DNA of 64,000 nucleotides from an uncultured Thalassotalea sp. (GCA_947502355.1 CANMZP010000001.1:186001-250000); one strand, 5' to 3'; shown: positions 7,602-16,229, counted from the stretch's first letter. Made by a program: numbers and translations. The notes: generated by a model from the letters alone, not told the origin.

Positions 7602-9110
7602 TTATAAAAGTGAGCCTAAGAATCGAGTAAACGGGACAATGTCTTCACCTACACTTGCTGCTTCAAGAGACTGCATATATTCATCACGACGTTCAACTGG
7701 CACGACTGTCCAAGGGTAACCACCTGCGGCCATCATTAGATTCATAATGAATCGACCCATGCGACCGTTACCATCGAAGTAAGGATGAATGTACACAAAG
7801 ATAAAATGCCCAAGAACAACTCTAACGCCAGGATTGTCTTCTTCCATTAGTAAGTCAAATAACGCGGGCATCATGTCTCGTACTGCATTGACACTTGGTG
7901 GCGTATGTTTAGAACGACGAATGTAAACTGGGCCACTACGATATCCTGCTAAATCTGCTTGCTTTACAATACCTGCGGCAACGCTTGGTCCAAACAAAGC
8001 AAGGTACCAATCACTGTGAACGATATCTAATACCTCGCCTGGATTTTCACCCTGCAATACTCGCTCAACAGCATTTTTTACTTCAACAAAAGCATCCCAG
8101 TAACCTTTGGCAGCCATGGCGTCTAAGTGTTTTTTACTTTCATCTGACTGTTCTGGATCCCAATTACCTGAACGCACATGCTCAATAAGCTCAGGCGTGA
8201 CGCGATAACCTTCTATGGATAAAGAATGATAAGCATCTGTCACAAACTTTTCTTCAACTTCCTCTAAATACTGTTTAGGGTTATTAATACCTTGAGGCTC
8301 TTGGAAGTTAGCGATAATGTCACTTCTCATAGAAGCCCACATCAAGCGCATGCGATTAACATAAGGTGAGACTTCTCTGCGCCCAAACACGACTTCTGAT
8401 TTATCAACAAATGGGTCTAGCTCCTTCACTGAGTAATCAGCAGCATCCATACCTTTGAGTATGTTATCAGCAATTATATCTCGGCCAATATTTCTAAACG
8501 CCCCTGCCAATCGACCGGCTGCGGTTATGTGCTCACCTTCCAGTAACACGGATAGGATTTGAGAAGCATCGGTTATCATTGATAACGCTGTACGCATTTG
8601 CAGTGGCCTTTGGATAAATACGTTTTGAGAGCACTGAACTAGCGCCACAGCCAAGCTATAGACTCGCACACCATCGACCTCGTCCATTTGGTGAGCTGGT
8701 GGCAACTTAAGTCGCATATCAAATACAGACGTATCATGAAGTAATGCAGTTGGTTTGTTTCTTCCTTTTGGCGAGCGAACAAGTAATTGGGGTGGAACAG
8801 TTTTATCACCAATATGAAGTTGGATTGACTGCTCTGGATATAAGCACCATTTTTCTTCGAGCCGAGAATCTAGATATGCCGCACAAAAGTCCCAAAATGA
8901 TGCGTACCAAGAGGTACTATCTCCGGCTTTTTCATCTGGCTTGGAGGGTATATACCAACCACGCATAACCGGCTTTATAAACCCGTGTTTTACTAAACGC
9001 ACGCGGTCGTCTTTATCCAACATATTTGAATGAAGAGCAACAATACCTTTATCCTGCAACGACTTTAGAGCCTCTAAAGACAGAGCAAGTTTTTGTGATA
9101 TGGTGTTCAT
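7602..9110 (-). CDS. Fic-family AMP-transferase with N-terminal AbiEi-like winged helix
   Basis: A 502-residue protein. Residues about 1-60 (LQDKGIVALHSNML then GFIKPVMRGWYIPS) resemble the winged-helix N-domain of AbiEi-type antitoxins. The C-terminal domain carries the Fic catalytic loop HPYFDGNGRMGR at 442-453 with His442 and the anion-binding GNGR intact. An inhibitory-helix motif S-LSI-EG (Ser296, Glu300, Gly301) precedes it, which makes it a class II, self-inhibited Fic enzyme. Fic proteins AMPylate target hydroxyls using ATP. GGGAG lies 6 bases before the ATG. Five 23-bp-spaced repeats sit in its promoter, so autoregulation through the winged helix is a reasonable inference. There is no separate antitoxin gene. 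Confidence 0.85.
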   Translation of the reverse strand: MNTISQKLALSLEALKSLQDKGIVALHSNMLDKDDRVRLVKHGFIKPVMRGWYIPSKPDEKAGDSTSWYASFWDFCAAYLDSRLEEKWCLYPEQSIQLHIGDKTVPPQLLVRSPKGRNKPTALLHDTSVFDMRLKLPPAHQMDEVDGVRVYSLAVALVQCSQNVFIQRPLQMRTALSMITDASQILSVLLEGEHITAAGRLAGAFRNIGRDIIADNILKGMDAADYSVKELDPFVDKSEVVFGRREVSPYVNRMRLMWASMRSDIIANFQEPQGINNPKQYLEEVEEKFVTDAYHSLSIEGYRVTPELIEHVRSGNWDPEQSDESKKHLDAMAAKGYWDAFVEVKNAVERVLQGENPGEVLDIVHSDWYLALFGPSVAAGIVKQADLAGYRSGPVYIRRSKHTPPSVNAVRDMMPALFDLLMEEDNPGVRVVLGHFIFVYIHPYFDGNGRMGRFIMNLMMAAGGYPWTVVPVERRDEYMQSLEAASVGEDIVPFTRFLGSLL

Positions 9111-9142
9111 GTTGTCTCCCTCATCTGAACGCCTAAAACTAA

Positions 9143-9246
9143 ATTTAGCTTTTACGAAATGTATAATTTAGCTTTTATATTACATCAACTTTAGCTTTTA
9201 TGGAAATTGCAATTTAGCTTTTATGGAAATTACGATTTAGCTTTTA
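9143..9246. repeat. Five direct repeats at exact 23-bp spacing (operator or iterons)
   Basis: The 12-base core ATTTAGCTTTTA (third copy CTTTAGCTTTTA) starts at 9143, 9166, 9189, 9212 and 9235, a constant period of 23 bp or about two helical turns. All copies lie on the same face upstream of the Fic gene start at 9110. The arrangement suits cooperative binding of a regulator, plausibly the winged helix of the Fic protein itself. An origin-type iteron array is less likely, because no initiator gene is adjacent. Confidence 0.85.
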
Positions 9247-9269
9247 ATAAAATGTCGTCTGTTCTTAAT

Positions 9270-9557
9270 TTAGTTCTTACCACGATCTTGGCTTTCTTTT
9301 ATGGCGTCGTCCCATGATTTCTTTATGCTTTCAAACATTTTTTCGGTAAGTTCCAACTCCGACAACACTTCCATACCGGTTACCCCTTGGCTGAGTGCAA
9401 TCTCTTCAATTGAACTAAATGGAGTACGAAACCCTTCAACACGAATTAACCAATGAAGGTAATACCATCCAGCCTCATCCTGATAGATACGAATGCATTT
9501 ACCTTTTGGGGATTGATCACAAGTGTATTGGCAAAACTTCACAAGCTTCGGGATCAT
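9270..9557 (-). CDS. Hypothetical 95-residue protein
   Basis: A small protein without recognised domains. It has three cysteines in the first 21 residues (FCQYTC then KGKC), an aromatic core (GWYYLHWLIRVEGF) and an acidic helical C-terminus. A GGAGG ribosome-binding site lies 9 bases before the ATG. It begins 55 bases after the tyrosine recombinase stop and may be the last gene of that operon, although a small hairpin (AGGCG/CGCCT) lies between. I do not recognise its function. Confidence 0.6.
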   Translation of the reverse strand: MIPKLVKFCQYTCDQSPKGKCIRIYQDEAGWYYLHWLIRVEGFRTPFSSIEEIALSQGVTGMEVLSELELTEKMFESIKKSWDDAIKESQDRGKN

Positions 9558-9612
9558 GCTATGGCCTCCATAAATCGAGGCGACTTTAAGCCGCCTGCTA
9601 CGTGAAAATAAA

Positions 9613-10566
9613 TTACTGTTGTTCTGTTATTGCAAACGGGTGGGTCTTCACATACTCTTCTCTAAGAGCGCTAATCGATATGTGAGTATAAAGCTGAGTG
9701 GTGCTTATATCACTGTGGCCTAATAATTCCTGAATTTTACGAATATCAGCGCCGTTGTTTGTCATATGGGTTGCCGTTGAATGGCGAATTAAATGACAAG
9801 CTCCTTTATCTGATACACCAGAGCGACGCAGGTAGCGACCAACTAGCTCGGTAAGCGTACTTGGTAAAATGCGTTTACCTGTTTTACCTAAAAACAATGC
9901 ATCACCGCTCGCTATCTTTACTTGTTTAGAACGTACATTATCTATATAGCGTTTTAACCAGAAAGCGGTGCGCGGCAAAATAGGTACTTTACGCTCGTTA
10001 CCGCCTTTGGCTTTTCTAACTAGCACCATATTCCCTTGCCAATCAATATCACGCAGATTAAGTTGTGCAAGTTCATTACGACGCATTCCAGTCGCGTAAT
10101 ACATCTCCAATATTGCGCGATCTCTGATCCCAATATCACCGCGAAGAAGAGGCTGGTTCAACAATATTTCAACTTGCGATTCATCAGGGATCACTTTAGG
10201 TAATTTTCTACCAAGACGCGGAAGTTCAAACTTGAGATAACTACTGTCCAGCAAAATATCATAATAATGTAAACGGTCGCAAAATGTTGTGACAGCAGAC
10301 AATCGGTGATATTGAGAGACAATAGACAGAGGCTTTTTGTCCGCAGGCTTGCGATAGGCAGCAATATAACGTCGATAATCTTCAAGAAGGTGTATGGTGA
10401 GTTGATGAATGAAATCAACCTCTTTAGACAAGCACCAATTTAAAAACAAGTTGAGCAAATATTGCTTGGTAGTGACGGTCGCATTGCTCTGCCCACGAGC
10501 TACGCAGTCTTCGATATAGAACGATAAAGCATGGTTGAGTGATTTGATGTATTTATATTGAGTCAT
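9613..10566 (-). CDS. Tyrosine recombinase (XerC/D-like phage integrase family)
   Basis: A 317-residue site-specific recombinase. All catalytic residues are visible: Arg162 (ATGMRRNEL), Lys187 (KAKGGNERKVP), His258-x-x-Arg261 (HLIRHSTATHM), His284 (LLGHSDISTT) and the nucleophile Tyr293 (QLYTH). The N-terminal core-binding SAM-like domain spans about 1-110. The start is set by GGAG 9 bases before the ATG at 10566, one base after the stop of the preceding gene; a longer upstream frame would lie inside that gene. Linked to a DDE transposase, it may resolve cointegrates, as TnpI does in some Tn3 elements. That role is inference. Confidence 0.88.
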   Translation of the reverse strand: MTQYKYIKSLNHALSFYIEDCVARGQSNATVTTKQYLLNLFLNWCLSKEVDFIHQLTIHLLEDYRRYIAAYRKPADKKPLSIVSQYHRLSAVTTFCDRLHYYDILLDSSYLKFELPRLGRKLPKVIPDESQVEILLNQPLLRGDIGIRDRAILEMYYATGMRRNELAQLNLRDIDWQGNMVLVRKAKGGNERKVPILPRTAFWLKRYIDNVRSKQVKIASGDALFLGKTGKRILPSTLTELVGRYLRRSGVSDKGACHLIRHSTATHMTNNGADIRKIQELLGHSDISTTQLYTHISISALREEYVKTHPFAITEQQ

Positions 10567-10567
10567 A

Positions 10568-11422
10568 TTAATTCTCCACATAGTTAGCGGCGCTTTTAAG
10601 CAGTGAGTAGAAACCATCCTTAACGGATGATTCAGATAACATGAAACTGTTTGCGTCTTGCCCGTCAGGGTAAACAATGAATTGAACAGATATCCCTTTT
10701 TTACTCAAGCATCGCGTTAATAAGCGATTTTGAGCAAGGGCTAACTTGCTAGTGCCAAGAGCAAGGATTACGCGGCTTACGTTTAATTGTTTTAGCAAAG
10801 TGGCATGCGCTTCACTAAAGTGCTCTAAGCCAAGCGTCGATAAGGCATTAGTAAATCCATGCATCCACCAACTCAAAGCATCTACAGGGCTTTTACACAA
10901 GATAATGGTTGTATGTGTTTTGGCACCTTGAATATTGAAAAAGCCAGGCGCTTGAGTAAGCCACTGAACATGGTAGACAGAACGAGAGTTAAGCTTTTCG
11001 GTAACTCGCCGACCATATGCGCCAACGATATCGCCTTCAATATCAATAATTGGAAACGTAATTGCCCCATTAAATAGTTCGTGACCAGAGCTCTTAAACA
11101 ACCCCATTCGTTCTAATGAACCTCGTAATAAATTATATTCCTCTACGGCAAGTTCTTGTATTGCCAAACCTAATGTTCGATTTGCAAACCCAAGATTTAA
11201 TTCACTAATGGCTTTAGGGTGGAAAATGCCACGCTCGGCAAGGTAGGCTTCGGCGCGACGGCTACTCAATAACGATTGTTGATAATGTAAAAAAGCAACG
11301 TCTAGAGCCGATTCATCACTAGCCTCTAAACTTTGAAAAGAAGATAGCCCCATAAGAGAGCTAGGAATATTTAACCTCTGCCCTGTAGACACGCCACAGC
11401 GACTAAGATTGAAATCTTGCAT
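10568..11422 (-). CDS. DnaG-core/TOPRIM-like protein B, catalytic residues lost
   Basis: A 284-residue protein whose order of motifs follows the DnaG primase core: RAEAYLAERGI, then GAITFPIIDIEGDIVGAYGR, a loop matching the DnaG substrate segment, then TIILCKSPVDALSWW and RVILALGTSKLA. In active TOPRIM domains the first motif has Glu (VVEGYMD) and the second Asp-x-Asp. Here the Glu position is Lys and the DxD is missing. There is no CHC2 zinc finger. It therefore looks like a DNA- or protein-binding derivative rather than a primase. It overlaps gene A by 20 bp and abuts the recombinase gene. Confidence 0.7.
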   Translation of the reverse strand: MQDFNLSRCGVSTGQRLNIPSSLMGLSSFQSLEASDESALDVAFLHYQQSLLSSRRAEAYLAERGIFHPKAISELNLGFANRTLGLAIQELAVEEYNLLRGSLERMGLFKSSGHELFNGAITFPIIDIEGDIVGAYGRRVTEKLNSRSVYHVQWLTQAPGFFNIQGAKTHTTIILCKSPVDALSWWMHGFTNALSTLGLEHFSEAHATLLKQLNVSRVILALGTSKLALAQNRLLTRCLSKKGISVQFIVYPDGQDANSFMLSESSVKDGFYSLLKSAANYVEN

Positions 11423-12185
11423 AATTTGCCCCCGCCGCTTTTAGTGCTTTAGACAGTGCCTCGTCAAATGTTGACCAGCAATGATGATCCCAAGTGCCAA
11501 TACCTGAAACTTGAAAAGGTAGGGCAACACGACAAACACGTATGCCGCATTGCTTTGCTAGCAGTATTTCTTCGTAAAGATCATTCTCGTTTTCTGAGGA
11601 CTTGTCACTATCGCCCATGGACTTGAAAATCGCGAGTGTTTTAACACCACGATCAGCAAGCGCCGCCATAAACATAGGCGTTATGCCAGCGCCCAGAGCA
11701 GATACCCCATTTACGTACCCCATTTCAGCAAATCCCAAAGCGTACAAAGGGTTTGTAAACAAAACAGCTACTCTACCTACATTACCTGCAGCGAAAATTG
11801 GAGCATTTGCATAAGACAGGCTTGGGAAGAAAAGCGTCGAAGGTTTGCATTTGGCATATCGCCAACCGTATACCGTTTGGCCATTTAAAGAGCCGGGGAT
11901 AGGCAATGTAATACATCCACAAAGTATATTTTCATCAGCATATACACCTCCTTCGACATCGAGTTTAGACGCACCTACATAACCAATGTTATGTGAGTCT
12001 AGCGAACTAGCATTTAAACCAAATTCTTGGTGCAAATATTCAATAACTCTAGGGCGCATCATAAGGATCGAATGATAAGCCTGTGCAGGGTGAAGTGTAT
12101 CATTTGTAATGACATGCTCTGCACCGATGATGTGACGTGGTGCAAACAGCGTAGATTCAAGTTGAGAAGAGGCTAAATATTTCAT
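11403..12185 (-). CDS. DnaG-core/TOPRIM-like protein A, catalytic residues lost
   Basis: A 260-residue relative of gene B. RPRVIEYLHQEFGL with NIGYVG matches the helical DnaG N-core. ITLPIPGSLNGQTVYGWRY matches the FPI-GR strand. VAVLFTNPLYALGFAEMGY and LAIFKSMGDSD stand where the TOPRIM Glu and DxD motifs should be. The Glu is replaced and the acidic pair is disrupted, as in gene B. It starts at an ATG overlapping the IstB stop (ATGA). Two adjacent degenerate paralogues suggest a heterodimer or two separate adaptor roles in transposition; this is inference. Confidence 0.65.
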   Translation of the reverse strand: MKYLASSQLESTLFAPRHIIGAEHVITNDTLHPAQAYHSILMMRPRVIEYLHQEFGLNASSLDSHNIGYVGASKLDVEGGVYADENILCGCITLPIPGSLNGQTVYGWRYAKCKPSTLFFPSLSYANAPIFAAGNVGRVAVLFTNPLYALGFAEMGYVNGVSALGAGITPMFMAALADRGVKTLAIFKSMGDSDKSSENENDLYEEILLAKQCGIRVCRVALPFQVSGIGTWDHHCWSTFDEALSKALKAAGANYARFQS

Positions 12186-12937
12186 TGTAACCTCGGCTTC
12201 GCCTGATACGCTTTGCGTAATGAATCTTTTTCATTCACCTCTAGTGTATGCGCGTTATTAATAAAGCGGTCAATAATTGAATCGGCTTCTTCAGCACCAA
12301 GCAGCGCCTCATGCCAGCAATCAATCGAATATTGCGAGATCACAATTAACGATACGCCATGATCCATTACTTCGACGAAATCGAATAGTAGTCGACGCTC
12401 TGTGTCCGCTAGCTTGATTGGCTTCAGTTCATCTATAACAATTAACTGCATACGCATGCACCGCTTTATAAAGGATTCCAATTTCTCGTCCTTCTCAGCA
12501 GCCTTTAACTTAAGAAGCAAATCACTGTATTTGGTATACATAATTTTGTAGCCACTTAAGATAGCTAAGTTTGCCAATGCACAGGCCAAATAAGTTTTAC
12601 CTGAGCCAGTCGAGCCAACGATGAATAAGTTCAATTTATCCTCAATCCATAGAAGCTTAGACAAGCCTTCAATTTCATCTTTGTTTAGAGATTTTTGGAT
12701 CTTGTAATTGATATCGGCCATCATTGCGCCCGACCAACGCAAACCTGCATTCTTTTGTTCTCTAACAATGCGTTTATTTTCGTTCGCTATCACCTGCGCC
12801 TCGACTAGACCAAAAAATCGCTCTAGAAAGCTGATAGAGTCATGAGATTTACTTCGGATCTGCTGCTCTAGAATCGTACTTATTTCATTTAACTTTAATG
12901 TTGTAAGATGCTCTTGGAGTTGATTAATGTCTGTCAT
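12182..12937 (-). CDS. istB: IstB-like AAA+ ATPase, IS21-family helper
   Basis: A 251-residue helper ATPase of IS21-type transposition. Walker A is GSTGSGKT (residues 108-115) and Walker B is LIVIDE (165-170). The start is taken at 12937, where GGAGGT lies 5 bases upstream, overlapping the istA stop by 14 bp as is usual for istA/istB; a longer upstream frame has no ribosome-binding site. IstB binds DNA cooperatively and directs or activates IstA, comparable to MuB and TnsC. Confidence 0.88.
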   Translation of the reverse strand: MTDINQLQEHLTTLKLNEISTILEQQIRSKSHDSISFLERFFGLVEAQVIANENKRIVREQKNAGLRWSGAMMADINYKIQKSLNKDEIEGLSKLLWIEDKLNLFIVGSTGSGKTYLACALANLAILSGYKIMYTKYSDLLLKLKAAEKDEKLESFIKRCMRMQLIVIDELKPIKLADTERRLLFDFVEVMDHGVSLIVISQYSIDCWHEALLGAEEADSIIDRFINNAHTLEVNEKDSLRKAYQAKPRLQ

Positions 12938-14468
12938 GACGACCTCCATAATATTCGCTACCACGAAGATAACGCTGCTCACCAACATTTAACGTCATAC
13001 TGTCATCTTCAAGAGAGTCAATTGAAGATATGACCAGTGAAATTTCTGATGGAGGGTGCTCATGCTCAAGTGCGTAGCGGCAAGAGAAATCAAATAAGGC
13101 GTTATCTGTTTTGCGCGATACTTTGACTAGGTGTTGGCACTGCTTACCAACGGCACGAGAATTAGGGTTTTCAACCCTTGTATACAGCCATTGCACATAC
13201 TTTACTGTGGACTGGCCTATTGAGTTTGCCCAGCTTAAATACTCTTCGCGTGTTTTAAGTGACTCGGCTCTATGCTCTGGAGATAAATGTTCAGTAAGAG
13301 TCGTGCAACCATTAATATCCCGCTTGATTTGGTGAACGGCTACAATTTCGTGATCAAAAGAAATGATTATCGTGTTATTAATAACTCGAACGATAACTTG
13401 CTCATTAGCTAACGTATGGGGAACTGAGTAATAGTGCTGCTTGTGCAATATGTGGTAGTCCGATGGAACTTTCACCTTCTGGAACTGGCTCAAATATTCA
13501 TATGCGCGCTCTGGTAATGGAGACAACTCACGTTTTTCAATATCTTCAAATAATTGATTACGCGTCGTGTTGAGGCGCTGGAAATTTTCATTATTTAAGG
13601 CTTCTACGCCTCGTTGCAAATACTCGTTTGCTTCTTCGGGGCTTTTAAACTTACAGTCAGATTTTGCCGGACGCAAAATACGCTGCGTAATAAATTTAAC
13701 CCCAAGCTCGGCAAGTGATTTATCTTGTGGAGAGCCAACACGACAGCCATCAAATATGCAGCCGTAATGCTCAGCAAAGCGCTCTAAATTTTGGTTAAGT
13801 AAAGGTAATAGTTTCGCTTTGGTAACGAGGGCTTTGGCATTATCAATTGAGATGACCTTTGTAACACCACCAAAGTATTCAAACATCTTTTGCATACCTT
13901 CAAGCCAATCTTGCGTCGTCTCACCTGGTGTCGCCAATGCAAATAACTTTTTAGATGCGCCAAGGCAACCTACGAAAACCTTAAGTTCGTAGAAAACATC
14001 ATCAACTTCATAAAACATTTTAGTGCCAGCATAATCAATATAAACCACGTCACCTGCAATGTGTTGCTGCCTCATCGCCAACTTACGTTTTTTAAGGGCT
14101 GTCCTTACCAGTAAAAAGAAATGCGACTTGCTGTATGCTGTTGACGGATCTATAGCTCGATACTGAATATACAAAACCGTGATCGTTTTACGCTTTTTTT
14201 GGCAAAGCTCTCTATAGATATTCTCAATATCGATGGGGCGCTTGCGTGCTTCACTTTCAATAATATCTGGGTACAGTGTTTCTTTGATTTCACTGTCCTT
14301 GAGTAAGTGACTGGAAGGTAAATCAAGCTTGTATTTTTCTGCCCGCTTAATCACCCGTCTCGTCGCAGAATAAGAACAATTGTTTAGCTTAGCTAATGCA
14401 CGCAGTGATAGCTCTGGTGCAATAGCGTGGGTACGAATAATCTCTCGATATTTATAATTAGGTAGCAT
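12924..14468 (-). CDS. istA: IstA-like DDE transposase, IS21 family
   Basis: A 514-residue transposase. The N-terminal helix-turn-helix (LSLRALAKLNNCSYSATRRVIKR read from about residue 20) is followed by an RNase H-fold catalytic core with Asp145 (VYIDYAG), Asp209 (VISIDNAKA) and Glu254 (DKSLAELGVKF). The later beta-barrel region contains the HYYSVPHTL signature typical of IstA. All three acidic residues are present and the frame is full length, so it should be active. It is first in a five-gene overlapping operon. Confidence 0.88.
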   Translation of the reverse strand: MLPNYKYREIIRTHAIAPELSLRALAKLNNCSYSATRRVIKRAEKYKLDLPSSHLLKDSEIKETLYPDIIESEARKRPIDIENIYRELCQKKRKTITVLYIQYRAIDPSTAYSKSHFFLLVRTALKKRKLAMRQQHIAGDVVYIDYAGTKMFYEVDDVFYELKVFVGCLGASKKLFALATPGETTQDWLEGMQKMFEYFGGVTKVISIDNAKALVTKAKLLPLLNQNLERFAEHYGCIFDGCRVGSPQDKSLAELGVKFITQRILRPAKSDCKFKSPEEANEYLQRGVEALNNENFQRLNTTRNQLFEDIEKRELSPLPERAYEYLSQFQKVKVPSDYHILHKQHYYSVPHTLANEQVIVRVINNTIIISFDHEIVAVHQIKRDINGCTTLTEHLSPEHRAESLKTREEYLSWANSIGQSTVKYVQWLYTRVENPNSRAVGKQCQHLVKVSRKTDNALFDFSCRYALEHEHPPSEISLVISSIDSLEDDSMTLNVGEQRYLRGSEYYGGRHDRH

Positions 14469-14596
14469 TGTGTGGACCCTTATTTTGTTTAAATAAAGGC
14501 GTAATTAGCCATGATCATATTCCGGCGAAAACTTGACAACCGGGACTTCATAGACCATTCTTTGACCATCGAGACCTAATTTCGATGATCTACCTT

Positions 14597-14628
14597 AAAA
14601 CCTTGGAGTCGCACCTCTAAGGTTTTTT
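14597..14628. terminator. Rho-independent terminator
   Basis: An 8-bp stem CCTTGGAG/CTCTAAGG (one G-U pair) extended by AAAA/TTTT, with a 6-base loop. It lies 25 bases past the stop of the minus-strand 89-residue gene and probably ends it, insulating the transposase promoter. Confidence 0.6.
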
Positions 14629-14652
14629 GCTTTTTACGCCACGTATAATTCT

Positions 14653-14922
14653 TTAGTTTTCAGTTATAGGAGACTCCTTAGGCGGCTTGATTTGTTTTGC
14701 CAGCCACTTGGCAACATCTTCACTGTAAGCAAATTTGCCGCGACGATGAGGTATTTGAAATAACCGAATTGAAACATGCCCTCTGCTAACGGCTTGCCTT
14801 AATGCGACACCATTTGAAAAGCCCAGAACTTTAGGCAAATCCCGAGAGCTGATCATATGGCCGTACCGCTCAAGTAATTCTTCGGCAATTTTCTGGTGAA
14901 GTCTTTGTTGTTCCTTCGTCAT
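14653..14922 (-). CDS. Small putative DNA-binding protein (AlpA/excisionase-like)
   Basis: An 89-residue protein with an N-terminal helix (QQRLHQKIAEELLERYG) followed by SSRDLPKVLGFSNGVALRQAVSRG, which has the spacing of a winged helix or MerR/AlpA-type helix-turn-helix, and AYSEDVAKWLAKQI at the end. AAGGT lies 9 bases before the ATG. Such proteins act as excisionases or regulators of integrases. It lies just upstream of the transposase gene and has its own terminator. The family assignment is tentative. Confidence 0.6.
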   Translation of the reverse strand: MTKEQQRLHQKIAEELLERYGHMISSRDLPKVLGFSNGVALRQAVSRGHVSIRLFQIPHRRGKFAYSEDVAKWLAKQIKPPKESPITEN

Positions 14923-15107
14923 GCTTGTTTACCTTTAGTAGCAGCTAATCACTGTAACTTTAAAGGTTATGTTTGCTTTCCAGTCTCCGCCAGTAGGATT
15001 CTATAGACCTAAGCGATCCTCCAAAATTTAGCTATACTGTAGTACCCACCAAGCGTAACTAAGCGTGACGGAGGTTAACAGTGACTAACTTAAGAGGTGT
15101 TCGTTAG

Positions 15108-16049
15108 ATGAGCAACGAACATTTAGTCTCTAAATCAGAGCAAAACGTTACCCGGAGAGTAGAGCTTCTTAGAACCAAGACATTCATGCATAGCCTCGCC
15201 AATGAATTAGGCGTTCCTCACACTGGCTATCAACTAGAACATGTTTTTGAAGGCAATAAGATTCGGGGAAAACTGGATGGAACTCTGGTACGCAGCCATA
15301 AATACGACCGCTTCTTTGCGGGTAAAACAATGGTAGGCCCAGCAACGTTAAATATTATTAAAAAGCACTCCAACGTAAAACAATCACTCTCAATATACAA
15401 TAGTGCTTTTTGGAAAGCCTTAATGCCTGCAAAACCCGATAGTGACGCATATTGGATAAAGTTTTTCACCCAGCAGCGACCATCTTTACAATTAATTTCT
15501 TTGGTCGAAGATGACCATAATAGAATCACGTTGAAACATAGTAATCGGTATACAGAAGGTAAGCTCTTGAGAGAGTGCGATTTAGAAGGAGTAGCGTGCG
15601 CAATTGGAATATTCCGTGCTCAACGTCCAACCTTATTACTTGGTAACATCCGATCTGTCCCCAAGGCTTTAGCAAAGATGTTAGGCTGGGTTTTTATGAA
15701 TTCTGCATTTGACCAAGTGCGTGACGATATCGTTGACTTGCTGCATTTGGAATATAATGTGATGAACGCTGATATTGGAATTTACGAACAAAATTTCATT
15801 AGTCGTGTCGCGTATCGCATTGATGTGCTAGTGGACAAGAATAGAAAATATTTACAGCTATTGTGTGATTATGGTTTTTCGAAAGCTTGGATGAAAAACA
15901 AGAAGAAAGTTATCGCCTTATCTGAGCAAGCTGATAAAGCGCTAATATACCAACAATTAGAAGCTTACTCTTCCAACAAAAAAGCGCCTCCTAAACCTTA
16001 TCCTGATTATAAAGATTACACCTGGCTTTTGGAAAAAGTATTTGCGTAA
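15108..16049 (+). CDS. Hypothetical 313-residue island protein
   Basis: A soluble, basic protein with no family I recognise. It has no signal peptide or membrane segment and a Lys/Pro-rich C-terminus. GAGGTG lies 8 bases before the ATG. It is one of few plus-strand genes in the island and is divergent from the 89-residue DNA-binding gene, with a shared 185-bp promoter region that contains a short direct repeat (AAGCGTAAC, AAGCGTGAC). It could be the regulated partner of that protein, but its function cannot be stated. Confidence 0.6.
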   Translation: MSNEHLVSKSEQNVTRRVELLRTKTFMHSLANELGVPHTGYQLEHVFEGNKIRGKLDGTLVRSHKYDRFFAGKTMVGPATLNIIKKHSNVKQSLSIYNSAFWKALMPAKPDSDAYWIKFFTQQRPSLQLISLVEDDHNRITLKHSNRYTEGKLLRECDLEGVACAIGIFRAQRPTLLLGNIRSVPKALAKMLGWVFMNSAFDQVRDDIVDLLHLEYNVMNADIGIYEQNFISRVAYRIDVLVDKNRKYLQLLCDYGFSKAWMKNKKKVIALSEQADKALIYQQLEAYSSNKKAPPKPYPDYKDYTWLLEKVFA

Positions 16050-16141
16050 TGAGCCATTTCGTAATAATCGTGATTCACTCAGATAGGAATTGCTCCCCAG
16101 TCAGATAATGGCAGGTGGTTCATTTGGACGGAATATACACT

Positions 16142-16229
16142 TGTAGATTCTTATCCAAACGCACCACCGATGCCAACAGAATGAACCATAAAGCATTATC
16201 TGGCTGACTCACGATTATTATCGAATGAA
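16142..16229. repeat. 88-bp direct repeat, right copy (downstream of main Rhs cassette)
   Basis: It matches 6252-6340 in the same orientation, with one indel and about eight substitutions by eye. It lies 300 bp downstream of the putative immunity gene of the main Rhs protein. Confidence 0.85.

Larger units (their letters stand above)
9613..14468 (-). mobile_element. IS21-like element with two TOPRIM-like genes and a tyrosine recombinase
   Basis: Five minus-strand genes overlap or abut: IstA 14468-12924, IstB from 12937, TOPRIM-like A from 12185, TOPRIM-like B from 11422, tyrosine recombinase from 10566. Overlaps are 14 bp, 4 bp and 20 bp, and the last gap is 1 bp, so this is a single coupled unit. 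I could not find convincing terminal inverted repeats beginning TG, so the outer limits are those of the genes only. Standard IS21 elements carry only istA and istB. Confidence 0.7.

Noticed and set aside
9143-9246. Regularly spaced repeats as a CRISPR array
   Set aside because: The 12-base core and 11-base gaps are too short, the gaps are similar to each other, and no cas gene is present.
9560-14560. Terminal inverted repeats of a standard IS21 element
   Set aside because: I compared sequences upstream of istA and downstream of istB, the recombinase and the 95-residue gene and found no convincing matched TG...CA ends.
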